From JBEKTW01 sp963727845 (GTDB lineage: Bacteria; Bacteroidota; Ignavibacteria; UBA10030; SZUA-254), in assembly GCA_963727845.1 (NCBI GenBank), contig CAVSHI010000003.1, positions 1,116,001-1,180,000 of the forward strand: a stretch of 64,000 bases of DNA, in the 5' to 3' direction. This document shows, piece after piece, positions 6,445 to 14,797 of the stretch. The first letter of the stretch is position 1, and the number at the start of each line of letters is the position of its first letter. Below the pieces are notes generated by a model. It did not search any database, was not told where the DNA came from, and saw only the letters and a program-made list of their open reading frames with translations. The translations under genes were made by a program, and so were the position numbers.

Positions 6445-8307
6445 CTACTTGATGCGAATGGTTTGTACTTCTTCCACCAACTTCCTGAACTCCCTCATCG
6501 CTTCGTGTTCCCGCTCGCCGAGGCGGTAGTTGAATCCTTCGAGGTATTCCTCCACCTCACCCACGGTCAAACCGATGCGCTTGCCGGCAAGTTCCCCGAT
6601 TTCTCCAAGACAACCGTCGGATTTATTGAGCGCCCGTTCGATAATTTCGCCGAGATCCTGCTTTATTTCGGGCGGGAGGGACTTCTTCACCGCCCACACG
6701 GCAAAAACAAACGGTAGTTTCTTCCATTCGTACCACTCTTTTGCCAGGTCATACACGATCTCGAAACCTTCGAGCCCGTACTTGTTGCGATAGAGCGCTT
6801 CGTCGCCGATGAGCAACACGGCGTCGTACTTCGAGTAGTGGTTGACGCCGGCGTGGAGGCGCTCGAATGTCGCCGACACTCCGTACTTCTTCTCGAGCAG
6901 CACCTGCAGCAGCCGGACGGACGTTGCCGTGTCGTCGATGATGCCGATGAGTTTCCCGTTGAGGTCGCGCCAGCCGTGATTTGAAAAGAGCATCACGCTC
7001 TTCACCTGGTCGCGCGTGGTAATGCCCCAGTTCAGCGGCTCGAGTTGAGCGTCCTGTCGGAAATAATCCATCAGCGAGAAAAGACCGGCGTCGAGCTGGC
7101 CCTTTTCGCACAACAATCCCATGCGTCTCGGGCTGACAGGGAGGATTTTAAGCTCGCCTTTTTCAAAATAATGGTAGAACGGAACCGAATTGAGATACGG
7201 GATTTTCGCGACGACGCGGTCCGTCCATATGTTGATGGGATTATAATAGATGTCCCGCTCGACGGGGATCTTTCCCGCACCTCTGATGATCTTCACGATC
7301 TGGTCTCTCGCAAGCTTCATCGGACTCGTGGCGCCGGCGTCGTGGGCGATATGCTCCTCGCCGACCGTGCCGTCCATGTCGTCGGCGCCGAAGTTAAGCG
7401 CAATCGATGCGACTTCTTCCGTCAGCATCACCCAGTAGGCTTTGATGTGCGGGAAGTTGTCGAGCATGAGACGGGAGACGGCGATGGTCTTCAGATCGTC
7501 GATTGCGGAGGTATATTGCGACCGCACTTTTATCCCAGTATCACCCGGCTGGAACGCCAGCGGGACGAAAGAAAGAAATCCTCCGGTTTCGTCCTGCAAC
7601 TCACGCAACAGCTTGAAATGAACAAGTCGTTCTTCGATCGTCTCGATATGTCCGTACAATAGAGTAGCGTTGGTCGGGATGCCCATCTTGTGGGCGATGC
7701 GATGGATGTCGAGCCAGCGCTTTGCGCCGATTTTCTGATTGAAGAGCAGCCGCCGCACGCGCTCGGAGAAAACCTCCGCGCCGCCGCCCGGCATTGTGCG
7801 CAAGCCCGCGTCTTTCAGCTGGCGCAGAACTTCCTCGACGGACATCCTGAATTTCTTTGCAAAGAAGTCGATTTCGACCGCCGTATAGGCCTTGATGTCG
7901 ATGTCAGGGAAATTACGTTTGATCTCCTTCAGCATGTTCACATAGTAATCCCAGCCGAGATGGGCAGGCATTCCGCCCGTGATGTGGACTTCATTCAGGT
8001 CGGGGGTAAGCTTCGAAAGGATTTCTTCGATGCTCATTTCGTAGGCGTCGGGCTTGCTGGGTTTGGTGGCGAAGTCGCAGAACTTGCAGGAGAGAACGCA
8101 GACGTTCGTCGGCTCGATCTTGCGATTGAGGACGTAGTACACAGCATCACCGCTCTTCTGCTGCTGGACGAAGTGCGCCATCTTGCCGAGCGCGATGAAG
8201 TCAGCGGTGTTGTACAATGTCGCGCCGTCTTCGAGCGAGAGGCGTTCACCTTTTTGAATTTTCTCCCAGATGGGAGTAAGTAATCTATCTCTGAAGTTAA
8301 TTGTCAT
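6445..8307 (-). CDS. MqnE-MqnA fusion: aminofutalosine synthase plus chorismate dehydratase
   Basis: One 620-residue frame carries two futalosine-pathway enzymes. Residues 1 to about 360 are MqnE, a radical-SAM aminofutalosine synthase. The cluster cysteines are 70, 74 and 77 in EPTNVCVLSCKFCDF; ITGGMPAHLGWDYY, TMPGGGAEVF and ALNFGADDMDGTVGEE are also present. From about 363 to the end is MqnA, which dehydrates chorismate to 3-enolpyruvyl-benzoate: VAKIPYLNSVPFYHYFEKG, LDAGLFSLMDYF, DDTATSVRLLQVLL, LIGDEALY, and AKEWYEWKKLPFVFAVWAV. MqnA makes the substrate that MqnE joins to SAM, so the fusion links consecutive steps. The linker is only a few residues and no internal stop separates the parts. 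It is usually two genes. Confidence 0.92.
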   Translation of the reverse strand: MTINFRDRLLTPIWEKIQKGERLSLEDGATLYNTADFIALGKMAHFVQQQKSGDAVYYVLNRKIEPTNVCVLSCKFCDFATKPSKPDAYEMSIEEILSKLTPDLNEVHITGGMPAHLGWDYYVNMLKEIKRNFPDIDIKAYTAVEIDFFAKKFRMSVEEVLRQLKDAGLRTMPGGGAEVFSERVRRLLFNQKIGAKRWLDIHRIAHKMGIPTNATLLYGHIETIEERLVHFKLLRELQDETGGFLSFVPLAFQPGDTGIKVRSQYTSAIDDLKTIAVSRLMLDNFPHIKAYWVMLTEEVASIALNFGADDMDGTVGEEHIAHDAGATSPMKLARDQIVKIIRGAGKIPVERDIYYNPINIWTDRVVAKIPYLNSVPFYHYFEKGELKILPVSPRRMGLLCEKGQLDAGLFSLMDYFRQDAQLEPLNWGITTRDQVKSVMLFSNHGWRDLNGKLIGIIDDTATSVRLLQVLLEKKYGVSATFERLHAGVNHYSKYDAVLLIGDEALYRNKYGLEGFEIVYDLAKEWYEWKKLPFVFAVWAVKKSLPPEIKQDLGEIIERALNKSDGCLGEIGELAGKRIGLTVGEVEEYLEGFNYRLGEREHEAMREFRKLVEEVQTIRIK

Positions 8308-8357
8308 ACCATCTACTGAACGAAAAATTCGAAATGTTAGTTTCTATATGCAGATTT

Positions 8358-8444
8358 CTTTGCGCCCTTTGCGAGGTCTTTGCGTTCTCTGCGTTAAAAG
8401 ATTTTAAACGCAAAGGTCGCAAAGGAAGCGCAGAGGACGCAAAG
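8358..8444. repeat. imperfect hairpin of CTTTGCG/CGCAAAG reiterations
   Basis: Fills most of the 141-nt gap between ubiD and mqnE-mqnA. The left half reiterates (C)TTTGCG and TCTGCG; the right half carries CGCAAAG and CGCAGAG, so the two ~38-nt halves fold back on each other around GATTTT. Repeats of this composition occur in many environmental bacterial genomes; the function is unknown. In an RNA it would form a long stem and might attenuate or stabilise the transcript between the two halves of the menaquinone operon. Confidence 0.6.
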
Positions 8445-8448
8445 GGAA

Positions 8449-10275
8449 TCAGGACTTCCAGATTTTGCCCCACTTCTCGTCGACTCTTTTCACTATTTCT
8501 TCGGGCATCACAAGCGGTTCGGGATAGCCCGGTTTCCAGGTGGCGTCGATGCCCATCACTCCTTCATACACAGGGGAAATGCCGACGAGCTTGTTTTCGG
8601 TGAAAATCACATCCCTTTCGCAGTCGAAGCGCGTGAAGACTCCCCAAATATAGCTTTCCCTGTCGTGAATATCCACATCGGGGGAGACGAGAGCGAGCAG
8701 TTTCAGTTGTGCAAGTTCTGGAAGAGATATAAGTTTTTGGAGCAATTGTGTTTTATCGGTTGGTTCGAGGTTCGAGGTTTGAGGTTTGAGATTTGAAACA
8801 GTAGAATTTACTTTTACAAGGAGCAGAGTGTTCTCGACAAGATTTGTTTCGAGAATTCTTCTGTCGAAACTCGGGAGCTTTAAGCAAAAATCTTTGAGTT
8901 GTTCTTCTTGACTCGAACCGCTAACCGCTAACCCCAATCCCCTCTCGGGCTTTTTCGTGGCGTCGATAATCATCTTGCTTCCAAGATTCATCCTGTAGCT
9001 TGTGAAGTCGAGCGTATCGAGCGGCACCTTTGGGATCATGACGAAATCGTAATGCGGGTCGAAATTATCCCTGATTTCCTTCAACACCGCGTGCCAGTCG
9101 CGCACATCGACTCCGGCGGAGACGGTGACCATGCATTTCGTCAGCGAGAGCTGGTCGGTTCCCATCAGGCCGAGCGCGGCTTTCATCGATTCCTTCTGGT
9201 ACCGCTGCTCGATCCCAACCGCGAGAAGATTATGAAATCCGGCTTCGTAGTATGCCCAGAGACTCCGTACTTCCTTGTGGATGAGTCTTACGAGCGGTCC
9301 GAGCATTTGCTGCGTCGCATCACCGAGGAATTTATCTTCCATCGGCGGTTTGCCGACAACGATGGCAGGGTACACGGGATTACGGCGGTGCGTCATGGCC
9401 TTGATGTGGAAGACGGGGAATTCCGCGGCGGCCGAGTAGTGACCGAAATGGTCACCGAACGGCCCCTCCATCCTTCGCTCCTTTGCCGGGACGATTCCCT
9501 CCAGAATGAATTCAGCCGAAGCCGGAACGCGGAGAGAAATTGTTTTTCCCTTCACAAACTCGACACGTTTGTTTTGGAGAAAGCCGGCGAACATTGCCTC
9601 ATCGATTCCCTCCGGCAGCGGAGCGACGGTCGCGAGGAGCAACGCTGGGTCGGTACCGAGCGCTACGGCAAGCTCGAACTCCCTGCCCTGCTTTTCGGCC
9701 TGATAGAAATGAAACCCGCCGCCCTTCTGAATCTGCCAGTGCATCCCGGTTGTCGAGCGGTCGAAAACGTGCATCCGGTAAATGCCGATGTTGCGTTTTC
9801 CGTCACGCGGATCCTGCGTAATGGTCTGCCCGTACGTGATGAATCGCCCGCCGTCCCCGGGCCAGCAGAGCTGGACCGGAAGCGCATCAAGGTCGGGATG
9901 GCCGACAACCTCCTGAGAAATCCCGGTCAAAACGATTCTTGGACGGGCGTTGAGGAATCGTTTGACGATCGGCTTGTTGTCGAACAGTGCCTTGAAAGTT
10001 GGTGGGAATGCCCGTTCGAGGAATTGGATCAGCTCCTCGCCGATCCGGTCGGGATGTCTGCCAAGAGCAAGCTCGATCCGTCTTGGGCTGGAAAAGTGAT
10101 TGACTACCAATGGAATGGTTGAGCCCTTTGGCTGCTCTACCATGAGAGCGGGTTTGCCTTCTCTGAGCGCGCGGATGGAAACTTCAGTGAGTTCGAGGGC
10201 CGGGTCTATTTCAACCCGTGTGCGGTGGAGTTCGCCGTTGCGTTCGAGGATTTGAAGATATTCACGGAGAGCCAC
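8449..10275 (-). CDS. ubiD: UbiD-family decarboxylase for menaquinone (MqnL-type)
   Basis: A 608-residue prenylated-FMN-dependent decarboxylase acting on the late naphthoate intermediate of menaquinone. Family blocks are clear: NIGIYRMHVFD (Arg167), PASAEFILEG, PAKERRMEGPFGDHFGHYS (candidate catalytic Glu266/Glu270), KPPMEDKFLGDA, and MIIDATKKPERG. It is over 100 residues longer than usual UbiD proteins. Part of the extra length, about residues 450-505, coincides with reiterated DNA: CCGCTAA doublets near 8917-8930, and five 7-mers TTYGAGR at 8764-8798 encoding SNLKPQTSNLEPT. A further C-terminal domain follows (LLALVSPDVDIHDRESYIWGVFTRFDCERD). The gene starts 5 nt after ubiX, its cofactor supplier. 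Confidence 0.88.
   Translation of the reverse strand: MALREYLQILERNGELHRTRVEIDPALELTEVSIRALREGKPALMVEQPKGSTIPLVVNHFSSPRRIELALGRHPDRIGEELIQFLERAFPPTFKALFDNKPIVKRFLNARPRIVLTGISQEVVGHPDLDALPVQLCWPGDGGRFITYGQTITQDPRDGKRNIGIYRMHVFDRSTTGMHWQIQKGGGFHFYQAEKQGREFELAVALGTDPALLLATVAPLPEGIDEAMFAGFLQNKRVEFVKGKTISLRVPASAEFILEGIVPAKERRMEGPFGDHFGHYSAAAEFPVFHIKAMTHRRNPVYPAIVVGKPPMEDKFLGDATQQMLGPLVRLIHKEVRSLWAYYEAGFHNLLAVGIEQRYQKESMKAALGLMGTDQLSLTKCMVTVSAGVDVRDWHAVLKEIRDNFDPHYDFVMIPKVPLDTLDFTSYRMNLGSKMIIDATKKPERGLGLAVSGSSQEEQLKDFCLKLPSFDRRILETNLVENTLLLVKVNSTVSNLKPQTSNLEPTDKTQLLQKLISLPELAQLKLLALVSPDVDIHDRESYIWGVFTRFDCERDVIFTENKLVGISPVYEGVMGIDATWKPGYPEPLVMPEEIVKRVDEKWGKIWKS
8764..8798. repeat. five 7-bp tandem units inside ubiD
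   Basis: Units TTCGAGG, TTCGAGG, TTTGAGG, TTTGAGA and TTTGAAA follow one another without gaps inside the coding region. Because the unit is 7 nt, gain or loss of one copy would shift the frame. The type resembles the intergenic tracts near 27735-27935. Confidence 0.7.
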
Positions 10276-10280
10276 ACTTC

Positions 10281-10832
10281 TTACTCCAGCTCTTCCGCAC
10301 GCCAGCCGCGGGATTCCCGCAATCCGAGGACACCGAGCAATTTATCGGTGAATGCGGAGACGTACTCGTCCACCGACTTCGGAACGAAATACAACGGCGG
10401 GCTCAAAGGCATGATGACCGCGCCGTCGCGCGAGAGCCTCGCACACTGTTCAAGGGAAATCGTGGATAGCGGAGTCTCCCGGATGCAGAGCACAAGTTTG
10501 AATCGCTCCTTCAGGGCAACCTGTGCCGTCCGGGTGAGGAGGGTATCGCCGATTCCGGATGAGATTTTCCCGAGCGTTGACGTTGAGCAGGGAAGAACAA
10601 CAAAGGCATCGAACCTGTTGGAGCCTGAGGCAATCGGCGCGGTCAGGTCGTCGTCGGAAAATTGTCGCTTGACGTACGGCAGTAAATCCTTCTCCGACAA
10701 GCGCGTTTCATCCTTGAGCAGAACCTTTCCCCATTTGCTGACGACGAGGAATTTGTCGGCGGTGCATTTCTTCAGGAAATCTACGGCGTACACTGCGCCC
10801 GATGATCCGGTGATACCGACGATGAGTCTCAC
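10281..10832 (-). CDS. ubiX: UbiX-family flavin prenyltransferase
   Basis: A 183-residue flavoprotein that attaches a dimethylallyl group to FMN, making the cofactor of UbiD decarboxylases. The nucleotide-binding start MRLIVGITGSSGAVYAVDFL is typical, as are FVVLPCSTSTLGKISSGIGDTLLTR, CIRETPLSTISLEQ and MPLSPPLY. Length matches the family. The start codon overlaps the mqnP stop by 4 nt (ATGA) and the gene ends 5 nt before ubiD, so the three are one transcription unit. Confidence 0.95.
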   Translation of the reverse strand: MRLIVGITGSSGAVYAVDFLKKCTADKFLVVSKWGKVLLKDETRLSEKDLLPYVKRQFSDDDLTAPIASGSNRFDAFVVLPCSTSTLGKISSGIGDTLLTRTAQVALKERFKLVLCIRETPLSTISLEQCARLSRDGAVIMPLSPPLYFVPKSVDEYVSAFTDKLLGVLGLRESRGWRAEELE

Positions 10833-11689
10833 TTCAGCGCCGCTCCGATGGCGATCATTGCGAAGACAACGAAGCCAAGTCCGGCGTTGACTCTAAAAAA
10901 TGCCAGTTCGACGTTGGAAGCTTTGCGCTGCTCATACCACAGCATCAGTCCGGCGAGAAGCAGGAAGGGCAAAGCGTACCATGTGCGGAATGTTATAAGG
11001 AAGAGAAGCGCCAGGCAAGAAAAGGCAGCGATATGAAACAACGCCGACCACAGGAGCGCTTTTCTCTTTCCGAATTGCGATACGAACGAAAAAAGGTGTG
11101 CCTGCCGGTCGAAATCCTCGTCGAGCGTGGCGTAAATAATGTCGAACCCCACTCCCCAGAACACGGTGAAGACGCACAACAAGACTGCCGGCAGGATATT
11201 ATCGAAGGTCGGGGATGCCGCAAACCATCCACCCAGCGGCGCCATGGACATTCCGAGACCGACGCCGAAGTGGGCCAACGGCGTGAAGCGTTTCATAAAA
11301 GGATAAACGACAAAGATAATAAGCGGAATCGGAGACAGCATCAAACAAAACGACGAGATCATTGCCGCCGCTCCGAAGTACAGTAAACTGCCGATAGAAA
11401 ATACGCCAAGCGCTTCCAGGAGCGTCATCCTGCCGCTCGGAAGTTCCCGCATCGCGGTGCGCGGGTTCCGCCTGTCGATTTCACGGTCGATGATCCGGTT
11501 CAGCGCAAATGCCGCCGTCCGTGCACCCACTGCCGCCAGCAAAACCAGGAACAGAAGATTTGCGGAAGGCATTTCACGAACGCCGAGCAAAAGGCCCCCG
11601 TAAATCAGAGGCAGTGTGAAAAGCGTATGCTCGATCTTAACAAAATTGAAATATTTATTCACAAAGCGAGTTCTCGGTTGGAAAAACAC
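10829..11689 (-). CDS. mqnP: UbiA-family prenyltransferase (MqnP-type)
   Basis: A 286-residue polytopic membrane enzyme expected to prenylate the naphthoate (6-naphthoate) intermediate of futalosine-derived menaquinone. The two Asp-rich diphosphate-binding motifs are seen: NRIIDREIDRRNPRT near residue 65 and YATLDEDFDRQAHLFS near 190, separated by hydrophobic helices. It heads the menaquinone operon mqnP-ubiX-ubiD. Context with mqnE, mqnA and mqnC makes MqnP more likely than a ubiquinone or heme A enzyme. The promoter should lie in 11690-11850, which it shares with the divergent foldase operon; no convincing minus-strand -35/-10 pair was found by eye. Confidence 0.9.
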   Translation of the reverse strand: MFFQPRTRFVNKYFNFVKIEHTLFTLPLIYGGLLLGVREMPSANLLFLVLLAAVGARTAAFALNRIIDREIDRRNPRTAMRELPSGRMTLLEALGVFSIGSLLYFGAAAMISSFCLMLSPIPLIIFVVYPFMKRFTPLAHFGVGLGMSMAPLGGWFAASPTFDNILPAVLLCVFTVFWGVGFDIIYATLDEDFDRQAHLFSFVSQFGKRKALLWSALFHIAAFSCLALLFLITFRTWYALPFLLLAGLMLWYEQRKASNVELAFFRVNAGLGFVVFAMIAIGAALK

Positions 11690-11816
11690 TCAAAAATATA
11701 GACAAAAAGCGCGTCGGAATCAAGATGAGACAAAATGAAATCGTGCTTCCGAACAGTCTCCGGGATGATTTGTATCTCGCTATCCTCCGGGGTTTTGCCT
11801 GTTTTTGCCGAAATTC

Positions 11817-11845
11817 TTGAATCTTTCAGGAAATTTGGTTATACT
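11817..11845 (+). promoter_or_regulatory. sigma-70-like promoter of the foldase operon
   Basis: TTGAAT (11817-11822) and TATACT (11840-11845) are separated by exactly 17 nt. Transcription would start near 11852, giving a ~54-nt leader to the ATG at 11906. This also argues against translation starting at the upstream TTG at 11852. Confidence 0.6.
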
Positions 11846-11905
11846 TAATGCTTGATAATATCAGTTTCCAACCGAAAACGCTTTACTTTGAAAGGTTTCT
11901 TGGCT

Positions 11906-13921
11906 ATGAGGATGATTCATTGGGTCGCTATCGCTCTCTTCGCATTTTGTCTGGCATTAAGCGGGTGCTCTCCGAGCGGGGTAGACGTCGTTGTGCTCGA
12001 AGTCGGCCCCACCAAGGTTCCGCTCAAGGAGTATGAGAATTTCTATACGCGCAACAGCGGTGGCTGGGATGCTGGAAAGAAGAGCACGATGGAGGAGCGC
12101 GAACACTTTCTCGACCTTTTGACGGACTACAAGCTGAAACTTCAAGACGCGTATGCAAAGAATGTCCCCGATGATCCGGAGCTTCAAGACGAGATGCGCC
12201 AGTATCGCTCGAGTCTTGCCGCAACTTTCATTATCGACAAAGAAGTCACCGACCCCGGTATTCAGCTGACGTACGACCGCCGGCATGAAGAAATCCGGGC
12301 GCAGCAAATCCTGATTGCTCTCAAGAAAAACTCTTCGACCGCAGATACCCTTGCCGCGTGGGAGAAAGCCGTGGATATAATCAAACATGCGCGGGCAGGT
12401 GAGAATTTCGATTCGCTCGCGCTGGCCAATTCGAACGATCCAACGGTGAAAGGAAACCACGGCGATGTATATTACTTCACCGGCGGGCAAATGACCGTCA
12501 CGTTCGAGAATGCAGCGTACGCCATGAAGAAAGGCGAAATCAGCTCGTTCCCGGTACGCAGTCCATTCGGCTATCATGTCATCAAGATACTCGACCGCAT
12601 TCCATCGCGAGGCTCTTTGAAAGTCAGCCACATCATGGCGCGATTTAAAATATCGGCATCCGATTCGGCCGATACTGCGGTGGCGCTGCGGCGGATTCAT
12701 GCAATGCAGGATAGCCTGAGCCATGGCTGGAATTTTGCAAAGCTCGCGACGAAGTTCTCGGAGGATCCGGGCAGTGCGTCGATGGGCGGCGACCTCGGAT
12801 GGTTTGAGCGCCGCCGGTGGGTGCAGCCTTTCGACGAAGTATGCTTTGAGCTTGCCCCTGGGCAGACCTCCGGCGTCATCAAGACCCCGTTCGGATATCA
12901 TATCATCCGGTGTGATAGCGTGAAGCCGATTGCGCCCTTGACGGAGCTCCACGAAGATCTAAAAAAGCGTTACCAGCAGAACCGCTATGCAGAAGATTAC
13001 GGCGCTTTCATCGCTATGCTGAAGCGAGACTATCACTATGCTTTTATTGATTCAACATTTGACGCATGTCTCACGTACCTCGATTCCATGAAGAGCATCG
13101 GTGACAGCGCCTGGGCGGGTGGAGTACCACAACCGGTTCGGAAACAGACGATCATGATTATCAACGGGAAGCCCCACTCGCTAGACGCGGTTCTGAGCGT
13201 GCTGGACAAGCAGCCCGAATATCGGAATACAATGTTGCGGAGATCCGACCTGCAACCCCGCGTCGACCGGATTGCCGAGTCATTTCTCCTCGATGAGAAG
13301 TCCATCGGGCTGGAGAATCGAAGCCCTGAATTCGCTTCCCTCATGAAAGAGTACGAAGACGGAGTTGTGTTGTTCAGGGCGGAACAGTCGGAGGTTTGGA
13401 ACAATATTACGGTGTCGGATTCCGCACTCAGGAGCTATTTTGAGGACCACAGGAGCAAGTTCATGTTTCCCGATCGCGTAGGGTATAATGAAATTCATGT
13501 CTCATCCGACACTCTTGCATTCATGATTTTCGATTCCCTGACGCACGGTGCCAGTTTCGGAGACATGGCTGCCCGCTATAATGAGGATCCCGAATTGCGA
13601 AGCAAACATGGCGCACGCGGGCTGAAGCCTCTTGACGCCGATGAGCAAGCTGCGATTGCCGCAAAGCAGAAAATCGGAGAAATCTCCGAGCCGGCGGAGA
13701 TAGCGACGGGCGGCTACAGCATCATCATGTCGGTGAAGAGAGATGGTCCACGGGAAAAGACCTACGAAGAAGCCGGAGCTGAAATTTCGAACCAGTACCA
13801 GGAGTTCCTCTCGAAGAAAATTGAACAGGATTGGGTCGACCGACTTCGGCATCGTTATGCAATCAAGCAATACAAAGAGCGTCTTCGCGATGCCTTCAGC
13901 TTGCCACATGTCTCGTATTGA
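11906..13921 (+). CDS. multi-parvulin (PpiC) lipoprotein foldase
   Basis: About 671 residues from the ATG at 11906, chosen because it follows AAAGG at 11891-11895 and begins a classic lipoprotein signal (MRMIHWVAIALFAFCLALSGC). Acylation at that Cys would anchor it in a membrane, facing the periplasm. Two clear parvulin domains are present (IRAQQILIALKK ... FGYHVIKILDR and LKVSHIMARFKI ... MGGDLGWFERRRWVQPFDE ... FGYHIIRCD). A third, more divergent one is near the C-terminus (VGYNEIHVSSDT ... GGYSIIMSVKRD). Such proteins isomerise Xaa-Pro bonds and chaperone outer-membrane or secreted proteins, matching the T9SS cargo and SurA encoded nearby. It is the first gene of a three-foldase operon. 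Confidence 0.88.
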   Translation: MRMIHWVAIALFAFCLALSGCSPSGVDVVVLEVGPTKVPLKEYENFYTRNSGGWDAGKKSTMEEREHFLDLLTDYKLKLQDAYAKNVPDDPELQDEMRQYRSSLAATFIIDKEVTDPGIQLTYDRRHEEIRAQQILIALKKNSSTADTLAAWEKAVDIIKHARAGENFDSLALANSNDPTVKGNHGDVYYFTGGQMTVTFENAAYAMKKGEISSFPVRSPFGYHVIKILDRIPSRGSLKVSHIMARFKISASDSADTAVALRRIHAMQDSLSHGWNFAKLATKFSEDPGSASMGGDLGWFERRRWVQPFDEVCFELAPGQTSGVIKTPFGYHIIRCDSVKPIAPLTELHEDLKKRYQQNRYAEDYGAFIAMLKRDYHYAFIDSTFDACLTYLDSMKSIGDSAWAGGVPQPVRKQTIMIINGKPHSLDAVLSVLDKQPEYRNTMLRRSDLQPRVDRIAESFLLDEKSIGLENRSPEFASLMKEYEDGVVLFRAEQSEVWNNITVSDSALRSYFEDHRSKFMFPDRVGYNEIHVSSDTLAFMIFDSLTHGASFGDMAARYNEDPELRSKHGARGLKPLDADEQAAIAAKQKIGEISEPAEIATGGYSIIMSVKRDGPREKTYEEAGAEISNQYQEFLSKKIEQDWVDRLRHRYAIKQYKERLRDAFSLPHVSY

Positions 13922-13933
13922 TTTTTCCCCGAG

Positions 13934-14797
13934 ATGAAGCATGCGCTCGTACTGGGCATACTGACAGCTTTCCTAGCCGTCGGCTGTCGCCACGCGCCGG
14001 GGAAAGGAACACTCCTCGCCCGTGTCGGCGATGAAGTGCTTACAGTTGAACAGGCGAGAGCCTCCATCGATACAACGAACGACACGTTTGAACACCAGGT
14101 AAATAATTATGTTTCATCCTGGGTAGCAAATGAACTTCTGTACCAGGAGGCACAACGAAAAGGGATCGGGCACACGGAACCGTTTCAACACGACCTTGCC
14201 GAAGCCGAACGACAACTTACAATTCAACATTTTCTCCGGCAGCAGCTGTACAGCGATACCGCCGGAATTACCGAAGACGAGATGCAAACATACTTTCAGC
14301 AACATGGTCCCGAATTCTTCGTGCGGGAAGACATGATCAAGCTTAACCTTGTGGCTTTTGGATCCCGTGAACGCGCCAGCTCGTTCTCCGGAAGCCTCTC
14401 GCGGGGGTCCACATGGGAAGAGACGGTCTCGAAAGCGCTCTCCGATACCACGGTTTCTCCGGCAATTGTTTCCCTGATTTCAGGCAAATACTACTCACAA
14501 CGCACGCTCTTCCCTGGCGAGCTCTGGAAAGTGGCAGCGACGCTTGCCATCAACGAGATTTCCTTCCCGGTGAAAACGTCGATGGGGTATTTCGTGCTCC
14601 AGGCTCTCGCAAAGGTCGAACAGGGACAACCGGCCCAATTCGAGATCGTTCGCGATGAAGTGCGGGATCGGATGGTGATCGAACGCCGGCGTCAACGGTA
14701 TGACGACCTTCTCGGAACTCTTCGCAAGCGTTACAATGTTGAGATAGTATCCCCATCGGTACAACCGGACACAACAGAAATTCAAGAACATGAATAA
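13934..14797 (+). CDS. SurA/PpiC-like lipoprotein chaperone lacking a clear isomerase motif
   Basis: A 287-residue protein with a lipoprotein signal (MKHALVLGILTAFLAVGC). The remainder resembles the SurA N-terminal chaperone helices (LLARVGDEVLTVEQARASI, VANELLYQEAQRKGI) followed by a degenerate parvulin-like region (MIKLNLVAFGSRERA ... FPVKTSMGYFVLQALAKV). The usual GGDLG core is absent, so isomerase activity is doubtful and a holdase role is more likely. It sits 12 nt after the first parvulin gene and overlaps the next surA-like gene by 8 nt, indicating translational coupling. Confidence 0.8.
   Translation: MKHALVLGILTAFLAVGCRHAPGKGTLLARVGDEVLTVEQARASIDTTNDTFEHQVNNYVSSWVANELLYQEAQRKGIGHTEPFQHDLAEAERQLTIQHFLRQQLYSDTAGITEDEMQTYFQQHGPEFFVREDMIKLNLVAFGSRERASSFSGSLSRGSTWEETVSKALSDTTVSPAIVSLISGKYYSQRTLFPGELWKVAATLAINEISFPVKTSMGYFVLQALAKVEQGQPAQFEIVRDEVRDRMVIERRRQRYDDLLGTLRKRYNVEIVSPSVQPDTTEIQEHE

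Noticed and set aside
9052..10122. 356-residue frame opposite ubiD
   Set aside because: Antisense shadow of a gene with clear UbiD motifs.
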